Below, piece by piece: positions 54,156-62,115 of a stretch of DNA of 64,000 bases (within the stretch, counting starts at the first letter, position 1; the number at the start of each line of letters is the position of its first letter). The notes under the pieces were generated by a model. That model was given only the letters and a program-made list of their open reading frames with translations. It made no database searches and was not told the origin of the DNA. Source of the stretch: Elusimicrobiota bacterium (GTDB lineage: Bacteria > Elusimicrobiota > Elusimicrobia > UBA1565 > UBA9628); contig JACRDT010000037.1 in NCBI GenBank assembly GCA_016212795.1, positions 62,001 through 126,000 of the forward strand. The letters run 5' to 3'. A program made the position numbers and the translations under genes.

Positions 54156-55286
54156 ATGACCGGATGGAAGATGATCGTCGACGCCGCAGGCCGGACTCGG
54201 AGCCTGCCTCTCGGGAAGACGGCTCTCTTGGCGGGCTTCTTCGCCGCCGGCTGCGCGACGATGCGCGACGCCGACCCGCAAGCCGCGCTGAGGCGCTTCC
54301 CCATCGGGATCTACAACGTCTCGGACCCGGGCCTGCTGCCCTCCCTCAAGGAGAACGGCTTCGACACGTTCATGGCGGTGGCCGACGGCGACGGCCAGGA
54401 ACGGCTGGCCAAGGCGGCCAGACGCCACGGGATGCGCATGGTCCTGTCGCCCGGGCCCGCGCTCGAAGGCCCGGCCGGCGCGACCAAGGGCTGGCCCATC
54501 CTGGCGTGGTACCTCCAGGACGAGCCCGACGTCAACAAAGTGAGCCCCGAGACCCTCGCGGAGCGCTCCGAGCGCGTCCGCGGCCGGGACCCCGGGAGAC
54601 TGCGGACCTTCGTGGTGGGCAGCGGCGCGGCCGCCGCCAAGTACGGCTCCATCGGCGATGTCCTCATGCTCGACTGGTACCCGGTCCCTCACCGGCCGCT
54701 GGAGACCGTGGAGGAGCAGATCGAGCTCGCGGCGCGCTCGCTGCCGAAAGGCAAGCCGCTCTGGATGGTGGTCCAGGCCTTCGACTGGAGGGAGGACGCC
54801 TCCAAGCCGGCCGTGGGCCGGTTCCCCACTCATGAAGAGATCCGGTTCATGAGCTACCTGTCCATCCTGAGCGGGGCCAAAGGCCTGTTCTATTTCAGGC
54901 TCCAGAAGCCGGGGGGAAAGACCCTGCTGGACTACCCCGAGCTCTGGCAGGCCCTCACCAAGGTCACGCGCGAGATCAAGCTCCTCCAGCCCGTCCTCGA
55001 GAACGGGCGGCTCGCCCCCCTGCCCTTCCAGCCGACCTGGGACGGGCCCAGGGCCATGGCCTGGCGCTTCCGGGGCCGCGACTACCTCGTCATCGCCAAC
55101 CGCAAGAAGACGGTCTACCAGAGGGTCCCCGACGAGCTGCTCCTGCCCGAGTGGCGCCCCCTCTTCTCCCAGCGCAGGGACGCCCGCGAGTTCCTCTCCC
55201 CTATCGGCAAAGGCTTCTACCTGCGGCCCCACCAGGTCCTGGTGCTGGAGAGCCGCTCCCGGGGCGAGACCGGGCGGACGTGGTAG
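54156..55286 (+). CDS. Secreted/lipoprotein TIM-barrel glycoside-hydrolase-like protein
   Basis: Hydrophobic N-terminus with AAGC; FPIGIYNVSDPGLLPSLKENGFDTFMAV; ILAWYLQDEPDVN; LMLDWYPVPHRP. Confidence 0.6.
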   Translation: MTGWKMIVDAAGRTRSLPLGKTALLAGFFAAGCATMRDADPQAALRRFPIGIYNVSDPGLLPSLKENGFDTFMAVADGDGQERLAKAARRHGMRMVLSPGPALEGPAGATKGWPILAWYLQDEPDVNKVSPETLAERSERVRGRDPGRLRTFVVGSGAAAAKYGSIGDVLMLDWYPVPHRPLETVEEQIELAARSLPKGKPLWMVVQAFDWREDASKPAVGRFPTHEEIRFMSYLSILSGAKGLFYFRLQKPGGKTLLDYPELWQALTKVTREIKLLQPVLENGRLAPLPFQPTWDGPRAMAWRFRGRDYLVIANRKKTVYQRVPDELLLPEWRPLFSQRRDAREFLSPIGKGFYLRPHQVLVLESRSRGETGRTW

Positions 55287-55290
55287 GCGA
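55247..55290 (+). repeat. 44-bp direct repeat, copy 1
   Basis: GGAGAGCCGCTCCCGGGGCGAGACCGGGCGGACGTGGTAGGCGA identical to 56028-56071. Confidence 0.95.
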
Positions 55291-55329
55291 CAGGCCCCGC
55301 CTCATGTTACACTATACTCGGAGAGCATC

Positions 55330-55800
55330 GTGAAACAGCGCATCTACATTGACACCTCGGTCATCGGAGGCTTCTTTGATGACGAGTTCGCCGAGGATTC
55401 GGCGGCTCTGTTCGATGAATTCAGGAAGGGCGCGATGACAGCCGTCGTATCCGATATAACGCTGCGCGAGCTATTGGACGCTCCCGGGCCGGTGCAGGAC
55501 CTCATCGACCGGCTTCCCGATGGCTCCATGGAACTGGTCCGCGAAACCGCCGAGGCGACGAATTTGGCGGAATGTTATGTGTCCTCCGGGGCGGTTTCCA
55601 GGAACCACTCGACTGACGCGCTCCACATAGCCGTCGCGACGGTCGAGCGCGTTCACGCGCTTGTGAGCTGGAATTTCAAGCACATCGTGAATCTGCAGCG
55701 CATACGGGCGTATAACGGCATCAACATCCGTGAAGGTTATCCGTCCTTGGAGATCCGCTCTCCAAAGGAGGTCCTTGATGTTCAGGGTGAAGGCAGTTGA
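55330..55800 (+). CDS. PIN-domain toxin (VapC-like)
   Basis: IYIDTSVIGGFFDDEF; SDITLRELLDAP; STDALHIAVATVERVHALVSWNFKHIVN. Confidence 0.8.
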   Translation: MKQRIYIDTSVIGGFFDDEFAEDSAALFDEFRKGAMTAVVSDITLRELLDAPGPVQDLIDRLPDGSMELVRETAEATNLAECYVSSGAVSRNHSTDALHIAVATVERVHALVSWNFKHIVNLQRIRAYNGINIREGYPSLEIRSPKEVLDVQGEGS

Positions 55801-55945
55801 GCTCATGCGAACAATCCGGGACGGGCTGGAGAAACGTTACGGCGCGCTTTCGCTCCAAGAGCGAGTGAACAAGATGCGCTCGGAACTGGAGGCGGATATC
55901 CGCTGGGCAAGCCTTTCCAAACGGCATCAAAAGACCCTCCATTGA
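55778..55945 (+). CDS. Small partner protein of PIN toxin (antitoxin candidate)
   Basis: VKAVELMRTIRDGLEKRYGALSLQERVNKMRSELEAD; overlaps the PIN gene 3' end. Confidence 0.6.
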   Translation: MFRVKAVELMRTIRDGLEKRYGALSLQERVNKMRSELEADIRWASLSKRHQKTLH

Positions 55946-56027
55946 GCCAACGGCGACATCGGGCCGCTGTACACGGATTTCTTCGCATGATGGAGCGACT
56001 TCGCCGGGATGGCAAGACCCCGGCGCC

Positions 56028-56071
56028 GGAGAGCCGCTCCCGGGGCGAGACCGGGCGGACGTGGTAGGCGA
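56028..56071 (+). repeat. 44-bp direct repeat, copy 2
   Basis: Identical to 55247-55290. Confidence 0.95.
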
Positions 56072-57785
56072 GGCGCTGCTCATCGCGGTCTCGGCCCTCG
56101 GGCCGCTCGCCTTCGGCTGCGTCGAGCGATGGTCGCTCGCCGCCCTGCAGACGGCCCTGCTGGGCATGTTCCTGTGGGGCTGGCTGCAAAGGCCGGCGGA
56201 GGCCTCGCCGCCCGCCAGAGGGCTGCTCCTGGCGCCCGCGCTGGCCGTCATCCTCATCGGCGGCCTCCAATGGCTCCATGCCGTCCCCATCGACGCTCCC
56301 CGGCTCTGGTCCGCGCTCCCTTTCACTGCCTCCTCCTACGAGACCGGCAACGCCCTCGTGCTCTGGTGGTCGTACGCCGCGCTGCTGTGGTGCGCGCCCG
56401 CGGTCTTGTCCCGGCCGGACGCCAAGGAACGCTACGCCTGGGCGCTGCTCCTGGCCGCGGCGGTCTTCGCCTCGATCGGGGTCATCCAGCTCCACGCGGG
56501 CAACAAGCTCGTCTTCGGCTTTCGCGAGGTCACCTATGGCCGCAGTCCGTTCGGCCCGTATTACAACACCGGGCACGCCGCCTCCCTGCTGGCGACCGTC
56601 CTGCCGCTCGGCCTGGGCTTGTTCGGGTCGCGCATGGCCCGCCGGCGGTCCTTCCTGGAACGCGGGATGAGGCCTTCCGAATTCGCGGCGTCGCAAGCCA
56701 CGCTCCTGCTTCTCGTCGCCGCCATCGGCTACGGCCTCCTGAGCGCCAGGAACCGCGGGGCCATGCTGGCGCTGGCCGCCTCGGCCTGCGTGACGGCGTT
56801 CTGGGGCTGCCGGTTCCTGCGCTCGCGCCCGGCCGCCGCGTCCCTGAGGCTGACGCTCGTGCTGGCGCCGCTGGCCCTGGCCGTCTTCATCCGCCGCCAT
56901 CCCGCCTCCACGGGATTCAGGGAGGGATTCAAGGAGAACTCCGTGGCCTTCCGGGCCGCGATGTACCGTGGAAGCCTCAAGCTGATCGCGGACTACCCCC
57001 TCTGGGGGGTCGGGCTCGGAGCGGTCAGCAGCGCCTTTCCTCCGTACAAGGAACGAATCGTCGACGGCGTCGTGGACCACGTGCACAGCGACTGGCTCGA
57101 GTTCCCCATGCAGACGGGCTTGGCGGGCCTGGCCGCGATCGCGGCTGGGTTCCTGCTCCTGGCCCGGCGGTTCTGGGCCCGGACCCGGCCGGGCTCTCGA
57201 GAGGACCTCCGGCTCGAGGCCGGCGCCCTGGCCGGCGCCGCGTGCTTCCTGGCGCACGCCATGGTGGAGTTCAACTTCCAGACCCCGGCCAACGCCGTCG
57301 TCTTCCTCGCGCTGCTGGCGTGGCTGGGCACGGACGCCGCGGAGCCGGGGGCGGACCCGGAGAGCCGCCAGCCGCAGCATCCGTCCAGAGGCAGGCCGCC
57401 GGCCGTCAAATGGCTCCCGGCGCTCGTCGCGCTCGCCCTCATGCTCCGGGCCTGCGTCCCTGTCATCGCGCATGGCTTCATCTGGCGCTCCAAAGGCCTG
57501 CCGACCGAGCGGCAGATCGCCCTGCTCAAGCAGGCTTACCGCCTCGACCCGAATCCTCAGACCGCTTTCAGGATCGGCTACCTCCATCTCAGAGGAAGGC
57601 CGGCGAACGGCGGACAGCGCGAACCGTGGCTCAGGCATGGGCTGGCCATGGTACGCCGCGCCCTGCTGGCGGACCCGGTGAATCCCTATCTGAACAAGAT
57701 GGAAGGGTCTTTCCTGATATCGCTCAATAGGAAGATGGACGCCGAATCTCAGGGTCTGACCAAAAGCCTTGACAAGAACCAGTAG
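56061..57785 (+). CDS. O-antigen ligase/polymerase-like (Wzy/WaaL) membrane protein
   Basis: Multi-TM; large loop ending LIADYPLWGVGLGAVSSAFPPYKERIVDGVVDHVHSDWLEFPMQTGL. Confidence 0.8.
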   Translation: MVGEALLIAVSALGPLAFGCVERWSLAALQTALLGMFLWGWLQRPAEASPPARGLLLAPALAVILIGGLQWLHAVPIDAPRLWSALPFTASSYETGNALVLWWSYAALLWCAPAVLSRPDAKERYAWALLLAAAVFASIGVIQLHAGNKLVFGFREVTYGRSPFGPYYNTGHAASLLATVLPLGLGLFGSRMARRRSFLERGMRPSEFAASQATLLLLVAAIGYGLLSARNRGAMLALAASACVTAFWGCRFLRSRPAAASLRLTLVLAPLALAVFIRRHPASTGFREGFKENSVAFRAAMYRGSLKLIADYPLWGVGLGAVSSAFPPYKERIVDGVVDHVHSDWLEFPMQTGLAGLAAIAAGFLLLARRFWARTRPGSREDLRLEAGALAGAACFLAHAMVEFNFQTPANAVVFLALLAWLGTDAAEPGADPESRQPQHPSRGRPPAVKWLPALVALALMLRACVPVIAHGFIWRSKGLPTERQIALLKQAYRLDPNPQTAFRIGYLHLRGRPANGGQREPWLRHGLAMVRRALLADPVNPYLNKMEGSFLISLNRKMDAESQGLTKSLDKNQ

Positions 57786-57797
57786 ACCCATTATAAT
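57769..57797 (+). promoter_or_regulatory. Consensus sigma70 promoter TTGACA-17-TATAAT
   Basis: TTGACA 57769-57774, 17-nt spacer, TATAAT 57792-57797; both hexamers perfect. Confidence 0.85.
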
Positions 57798-57800
57798 GGT

Positions 57801-57863
57801 CCGGCAGCAAAGACGCGCCGAGACTGCCGGCTTTTCGGGTCATGATAATAGGAATGTCTCGGC
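57801..57863 (+). ncRNA. Structured 5' leader with potential H-type pseudoknot
   Basis: CCGGCAG(57801-57807)/CTGCCGG(57824-57830) and GCCGAGAC(57817-57824)/GTCTCGGC(57856-57863), crossing pairings downstream of the consensus promoter. Confidence 0.45.
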
Positions 57864-57972
57864 CATTCGTCCTCTCAGCCTCCGGCCGGACACCATCCTT
57901 CCCGGCCCCGGCAACATAAATTTGACATGGCGGCAACATGTCTGTGACAAAATTCTGCGATTCTTTGGCTCG

Positions 57973-59727
57973 GTGTCCAACATCAGACAAGCGATAGGCC
58001 TTCTTGTCCTTGCCTTCTTCGTCGGCGGGGTCTCGATCGCCTCCGCTCAACCCGCGACGAAAGAAACGGCCTCGCTCAAGGTCGTCGCGTTCGTCGGCGA
58101 GCTCAAGCTCCGCGTCGGCTCGGACATCGTCGAGCTCAAGCCCGGCTCGCGGGCTTTCGACATCCCGCTCGGGTCCGAGGTGACCGTCCTTGCCGGCGAC
58201 GTGACCCTTCTCGCGGAGGGGAACATGATCGCGGCGCGTCCCGACGACCGGTTCAGGTTCGTCCGGGGCCAGGGGCAGGCGACGATCGAGGTCGTCTCGG
58301 GGTCCCTGTCGGTGACCTCGCAAGGCGTGACGAGGCCTCTCGAGCCGGGAGGGTCGCTCTCGTGGCCCGTCCCCGGGCTCACCGCGGAAGAACCGGCCGC
58401 CCCGCCCGCGCAACCGGTCGCCCAGCCCGTGGAGCCTGCCGCACCGCCCGTGGAGCCGGTCGTCCCTCCGGCGGAGCCGGCCGCACCGCCGCCAACGGCG
58501 GCCCAGCCGCCGGCGCCAGCGCCTCCCGCGCCGGAGGCTCCCGTGAAAGAACCTCCGAAGGGGTTATGGTCGTCTGTCTTCAAGACGCCCGGCGTCCGCA
58601 TCCAGATAGAGCTCCACCCCTACTACACCCTGCGCGAGACCTACGATTCCAACATCTATCTGGTTGCGCCCGACAAGCCCAACGCCGATGTCGTCGGCGG
58701 CGGCGTGGTGGGTTCCTGGATCACCCAGAACAACCTCGGCGTGAAGCTCGTCATGCCCCTCTCGCGGCGGCACAAGCTGGGAGCGGGCTACGATTTCAGC
58801 GCCTCCCATTATTCCAAGGCTTCCAAGACCAACAACGCCCTGAATTCGGCGGTCACCACGGACTACTCCTACAGCGGCGGCCGAGGCTTCAGCGCGAGCC
58901 TCTCCAACTCCTACTCCAACACCGGCGATCCCGCGTTCACCGAGTTGACGGCCCGAGAGAGGCGCTGGCAGAACACGACCACGGGCCGCGCCGACCTCGA
59001 GATGTCGCGCAGGATCTACGTCTTCGCCGACGGCTCCCACTCGATCAGCAAGTACCTGAGCGGCTCCATGGGAAGGCTGCTCAACCGCTACGAGCAAGCC
59101 TTCGGCGGCGGGGCGGGGCTCATGCTCGGCCCCAAGACCAAGGTCTACGCCTCCTACCACCGCAACATCATCCACTATTCTGCCGGCAGGGACGCCAACA
59201 ACAAAGGGAACACGCTCGACGTGGGCGTGGCAGGCCAGATCACGGCCAAGCTCAAGGGCGCCGCCTCCATGGGGTTCCACGGCCGCCGCTACGACGGCGC
59301 CACCGGCTCGGTCAAGCAGAAGGAGAACACCTGGGTCACCAGCGTGGACCTGGCTTACGCCATCGCGCGCAGGACGCAGGCGAGCCTCCTGGCTTATCGG
59401 CGGGTCAACGAGGCGACCTCGGGGGACAACAGGTTCTCGGAGGGAACGGGGCTGTCGCTCTCCCTGATGCACGCTTGGCAGAAGCTGACGGTCGGGGCCA
59501 GCGGGAGCTGGGGAGTCGACCGCTACCCCGAGGCGATCACGATGGGGGGGATGACCGCGAGCCGACGCGACGACCTCTATTCCTTCGGGCTGATGGCCGG
59601 CTACAAGGTCAAGGAGTGGCTCTCGACGGGCCTGTCGTACACGAGGATGGAGCGGCACTCCATCTTCACCCGCCAGTTCAACTACGGGGTCAACCGGACC
59701 AGCCTCGACCTCAGGGTCGCTTTTTAA
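57973..59727 (+). CDS. Outer-membrane beta-barrel protein with N-terminal FecR-like domain and Pro-rich linker
   Basis: Signal peptide after GTG 57973 (SNIRQAIGLLVLAFFVGGVSIASAQ); Pro/Ala-rich linker; alternating-aromatic strands ending SLDLRVAF (terminal Phe). Confidence 0.75.
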   Translation: MSNIRQAIGLLVLAFFVGGVSIASAQPATKETASLKVVAFVGELKLRVGSDIVELKPGSRAFDIPLGSEVTVLAGDVTLLAEGNMIAARPDDRFRFVRGQGQATIEVVSGSLSVTSQGVTRPLEPGGSLSWPVPGLTAEEPAAPPAQPVAQPVEPAAPPVEPVVPPAEPAAPPPTAAQPPAPAPPAPEAPVKEPPKGLWSSVFKTPGVRIQIELHPYYTLRETYDSNIYLVAPDKPNADVVGGGVVGSWITQNNLGVKLVMPLSRRHKLGAGYDFSASHYSKASKTNNALNSAVTTDYSYSGGRGFSASLSNSYSNTGDPAFTELTARERRWQNTTTGRADLEMSRRIYVFADGSHSISKYLSGSMGRLLNRYEQAFGGGAGLMLGPKTKVYASYHRNIIHYSAGRDANNKGNTLDVGVAGQITAKLKGAASMGFHGRRYDGATGSVKQKENTWVTSVDLAYAIARRTQASLLAYRRVNEATSGDNRFSEGTGLSLSLMHAWQKLTVGASGSWGVDRYPEAITMGGMTASRRDDLYSFGLMAGYKVKEWLSTGLSYTRMERHSIFTRQFNYGVNRTSLDLRVAF

Positions 59728-62019
59728 CTAGAGAGGCTTGCGCCGCAGGCTGCGCCGCGGCGCTTCCAGCAGGACCTTCGAGCCGTCCCGCCCGAACCAG
59801 AACGTCCGGCCCACCCTGGTCACGCAGGAGAGAGGCTCCCGGCCGGCCTCGAGCGCTGGCAGGCTCCACACCCCTTCAGGGGTGAGGTCCTTGTTGAGCC
59901 GAAGGCTGAAGACTTGGGCGGTGTCGCCGTCGGCGGTCCAGAGGAAGTCGTCGGCCGGAAGGACGGCCACCGGCGAGAAGCCCACCTTGCTGGACTCCAG
60001 GACCGCCAGGTCGTCGTCGATGGAGTGCTTGTAGATGCGGCGGGAGGAGGAGTCGGCCGAGTAGAGGTACTTGCCCTCGATGGCCAGGGCGGAGGGGTTG
60101 GGGCCGGGGCTGGGCCAGGACTTCTCGGGCACGAGCTTCTCGCCCTTCACCCGCAGCAGGGTGATGTCCTTCTTCCAGGAGTCGGCCACGTAGACGGCCC
60201 CTTCCGCCACGGCCATGCCCGTGAAGTGCGAGCCCGGGACCTTGTACTGGTTCAAGACCTCGAACGTCCCGTTCTCCAGCTTCATGCGGAACACTGATTG
60301 CTCGAACCAATCCGACACCCAGAGCTCGCCCTGCTTCCAGACCATGCCCGTCGGATGGCTGAACGGCACGGGATGGCTCGCGGTGGCGTCGCGCTGAAGC
60401 ATGAGCCCGACGCCCAGGACGGCCAGGACGGCGAACCCGGCCGCGACCAGGCCCCACCGCCGCAGGACCCCCAGGACGCCCCCGGCCGGCTCGCCGGCGG
60501 CCCGGGCGTCGCCCGAGGGGGCCGTCTCATGGGCCGCGGCGCCGCCGAGGCCCTCGTGGGACGGGGCGGCCTGCGCCTGGGCAACAAGCCCAGGGGACGC
60601 GGGATGGGGCAGCCTCGGATGGGATTCGGGGTCCACGCCCTTGAGGATCTGCTCCCTGCGCAGGCCCTCCTCGGCGTGCAGGCGGTGCAGCCGGAACTCC
60701 TCGGCCAGCTCCGCCCGGATGACCGCCCGCTGGACCTCGACCTCGTCGGCCGCCTGCCGGCGGATCCTCGCGCGCTCCGCCTCGAACTCCGCCAGGAGCT
60801 CGTTGCGCTCAAGCTCGATCTGAGACTTGGCCGCGGAAAGCTCGTCCTCGCCCTTCCTCAGGAGCTCCTTCTCCATCTCCAGCGCCCTCTTGAGCGTCGA
60901 CTCGGCGTCGGCCTTGACCTGCTCGGAGCGCTCCTTCTCGGCGCGGACCTCGTGGTGCAGGCGGTCGCGTTCCGCCTCGAGTTGGGCCTTGAGGGCCTTG
61001 GCATCCTCGAGGGCCGCCATGCCCTGCTGGCGCAGGGACTGGGAATCCTCCACGACCTTGATATCGTCGGTGTGGATGCGGTGGCGCTCGGCTTCGAGCT
61101 CCCGGTGCTCGTCCTCGAGGCGCGCGTAGCTCTCCTCCACGTTGGCGCGGTACTTCTCCGATTCCTGGCGGAAGTGCTCGCGTTCCGACTCCAGGGCCTT
61201 CCTCGCTTCCCTGGCCTCGGCCTCGAACTTGTCCCTGAGCCGATGCGCCTCGGCCAGAGCCTCCTCGGCGGTCTTGCGGGAGGACTCCGCCTTCTCCACC
61301 GAGCGCGCGGACTCGGCCTGGAGGCGCTCGCGCTCGAGCTCCAGCGCCCTGCGCTGCAGGTCGACGCGGCCCTCGACCTCCGCTTCGTGCAGCCTGGCCT
61401 TCTCGACCTCCTGGGAGAGCCGATGGGTCTCACGATGGAGCTCCGCGGTCTCCTCCGTGAAGGTCTTGCAGGCGTTCTCGTAGCGCTTCTGGGCCTGCTG
61501 GAGCGCGGTCTCCTTGTCCGTCAGGAGGCTCTCCATGGAGTCGAGCTTGGACTTGGCGGTCCTGGACTCCTCCATCCAGGACTCCGCCTGGCGCTTCTCG
61601 TCGTCGAGAGCGGCCACCAGCTGGGAGCGGGCCTGCATCGTCACCCGCAGCGTCTCGTCGAGCTCCTTGGCCTCCTCCGAATGCACCAGCGACTCGCGGC
61701 GGAACGCCGCGGCCTTCTCCTCGAGCGCGCGCACCTGGGCCGTGAGCTCCTGCACCTTGTCCTTGAGCCGGTCCCGGCTCTTCTGCTCCGACTCGAACTG
61801 GATGGTCCTCGACGACAGCTTGGACTGAAGGTCCTCGACGAGGAACTCCAGGCGGGCGAACTCGACCTTGGCGGTCTTGAGGTCTTCGAACTGCCCCGAC
61901 AGACCGTCCGCGGTCGAACGCTCGTGGTTCGCCGAGTGGGCCTTCGAGGCCCGGAGCATGTCGAGGACCTCGTCGACTTCCTTCTTGAAATCCGCCAGCC
62001 ACCGGTTGTGGGCATCCAT
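59728..62019 (-). CDS. Long coiled coil + TM helix + NHL-type beta-propeller protein (paralog 1)
   Basis: Heptad-rich N-terminus; GLVAAGFAVLAVLGVGLML TM; propeller repeats FSHPTGMVWKQGELWVSDWFEQSVFRM; ATG at 62019. Confidence 0.75.
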   Translation of the reverse strand: MDAHNRWLADFKKEVDEVLDMLRASKAHSANHERSTADGLSGQFEDLKTAKVEFARLEFLVEDLQSKLSSRTIQFESEQKSRDRLKDKVQELTAQVRALEEKAAAFRRESLVHSEEAKELDETLRVTMQARSQLVAALDDEKRQAESWMEESRTAKSKLDSMESLLTDKETALQQAQKRYENACKTFTEETAELHRETHRLSQEVEKARLHEAEVEGRVDLQRRALELERERLQAESARSVEKAESSRKTAEEALAEAHRLRDKFEAEAREARKALESEREHFRQESEKYRANVEESYARLEDEHRELEAERHRIHTDDIKVVEDSQSLRQQGMAALEDAKALKAQLEAERDRLHHEVRAEKERSEQVKADAESTLKRALEMEKELLRKGEDELSAAKSQIELERNELLAEFEAERARIRRQAADEVEVQRAVIRAELAEEFRLHRLHAEEGLRREQILKGVDPESHPRLPHPASPGLVAQAQAAPSHEGLGGAAAHETAPSGDARAAGEPAGGVLGVLRRWGLVAAGFAVLAVLGVGLMLQRDATASHPVPFSHPTGMVWKQGELWVSDWFEQSVFRMKLENGTFEVLNQYKVPGSHFTGMAVAEGAVYVADSWKKDITLLRVKGEKLVPEKSWPSPGPNPSALAIEGKYLYSADSSSRRIYKHSIDDDLAVLESSKVGFSPVAVLPADDFLWTADGDTAQVFSLRLNKDLTPEGVWSLPALEAGREPLSCVTRVGRTFWFGRDGSKVLLEAPRRSLRRKPL

Positions 62020-62115
62020 TGGCTCCAATTGTAACACACATCGAAGGTGGAATTGAAGAGAGAGAACGCCGGCCGCGGGGGCCTCCGTCACCCTCCCGAT
62101 CAGGGGGAAGACCGC

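Noticed and set aside
52218-55232. 1004-aa antisense ORF
   Set aside because: Low-complexity Asp/Glu/Arg/Gly/His-rich translation opposite well-supported genes; a typical high-GC antisense open frame.
60298-62034. 578-aa Leu/Gly/Glu-rich plus-strand ORF
   Set aside because: Complement of the coiled-coil gene; composition is a reflection of heptad codons.
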